Part shown: in pieces, positions 63,791-64,000 of the stretch | Layout: every line of letters starts with the position of its first letter | Numbering within the stretch: position 1 is the stretch's first letter | NCBI GenBank assembly: GCA_947498455.1 | Contig: CANMKK010000020.1 | Location: forward strand, 1 to 64,000 | DNA from: an uncultured Aquimarina sp. | GTDB taxonomy: Bacteria; Bacteroidota; Bacteroidia; Flavobacteriales; Flavobacteriaceae | Direction: 5' to 3' | Length of the DNA stretch: 64,000 nt | Translations under genes and position numbers: made by a program | The notes under the pieces: model-generated | What the model saw: only the letters and a program-made list of their open reading frames with translations | What the model was told of the DNA's origin: nothing | The model's database searches: none

Positions 63791-64000
63791 TTATTTTTTT
63801 CTTTCTAGAGAAATTAACCCTGAAACTGGCACTGAAATGGATTGAGTGTTTTTTGCAAAGTTAAGTTCACCTGTAGCTTTAATTTCTCCGAGACAGTTAT
63901 ATACATTATAAACATAATTACCAAGATTCTCCATTGTCTGGATTATTACTGTCGAACTATTTTTGGCATTAATAATATCGATCTTAGGAGGAAGATCGTT
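63791..64000 (-). CDS. C-terminal end of an unidentified protein (cut by the window)
   Basis: The last 69 codons and stop of a gene reading leftward from beyond the window. The residues NDLPPKIDIINAKNSST and VYNVYNCLGEIKATGEL suggest a beta-sandwich domain, as at the end of secreted hydrolases or sulfatases. I cannot name it. The gap to the sulfatase start is 35 bases, so both are probably one unit. Confidence 0.7.
   Translation of the reverse strand, partial: NDLPPKIDIINAKNSSTVIIQTMENLGNYVYNVYNCLGEIKATGELNFAKNTQSISVPVSGLISLERKK

Overview
The window looks like a chromosome segment of a marine-type Bacteroidota bacterium, family Flavobacteriaceae (an Aquimarina-like genus is my best guess, not proven). 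The signs are low G+C content, several promoters with the Bacteroidota -7 element TAnnTTTG, two secreted proteins with C-terminal type IX secretion (T9SS) sorting domains, M56/BlaI regulatory pairs, the mevalonate route of isoprenoid synthesis, GEVED, DUF6252 and SPOR-like domains, and a DnaE polymerase with a fused proofreading exonuclease.

Layout. 1-2.1 kb: end of a large T9SS adhesin-like protein that begins inside a 27-residue Cys-rich tandem repeat. 2.3-4.6 kb: a BlaI/M56 pair. 4.7-7.2 kb: membrane proteins and a membrane-linked XRE regulator. 7.7-14.2 kb: a complete set of trans-4-hydroxyproline catabolic genes in two transcription units (DHDPS-like deaminase plus semialdehyde dehydrogenase; epimerase plus FAD dehydrogenase) with a divergent AraC regulator; a shared TTCTTTAGAAT box lies in front of both units. 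14.3-22.7 kb: MutS-like membrane ATPase, a broken AIM24-like gene, small enzymes, HemW, an LRR/TPR lipoprotein and RuvC. 22.8-27.9 kb: an unusual envelope-signalling cluster of two M56 proteases around a BlaI repressor, with TonB-C-like modules both fused and free-standing, behind a promoter lying in a perfect inverted repeat. 28-47 kb: mostly core genes (tRNA-Asp, DUF58, trxA, dnaE, rpsP-rimM-trmN6, glutaryl-CoA dehydrogenase, BaiN-like flavoprotein, tspO/tetR, mevalonate genes and a UbiA prenyltransferase).

47-55 kb is the most accessory part. Two diverged copies of a small secreted-protein gene, each with about 0.3 kb of conserved upstream DNA, flank roughly 6.5 kb holding an IS91-type element (tyrosine recombinase plus Y2 HUH transposase), two SAM methyltransferases, a LamG/T9SS protein, and a decayed IS200/IS605 element. 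Two long imperfect palindromes with AACA.../...TGTT ends separate the gene blocks, and a matching half-site sits at the left border. This resembles a cassette-like island, but that reading is inference.

55-64 kb: nitrilase, RluB-type pseudouridine synthase, a tight minus-strand operon for membrane glycosylation (YwqK/MORN protein, DPM1-like GT2, processive GT2, GT87-like transferase, alpha/beta hydrolase), a lipoprotein sulfatase, and the last 70 codons of a further gene cut by the window edge.

All calls come from reading the sequence. No database search was run, so family names rest on recognised motifs.
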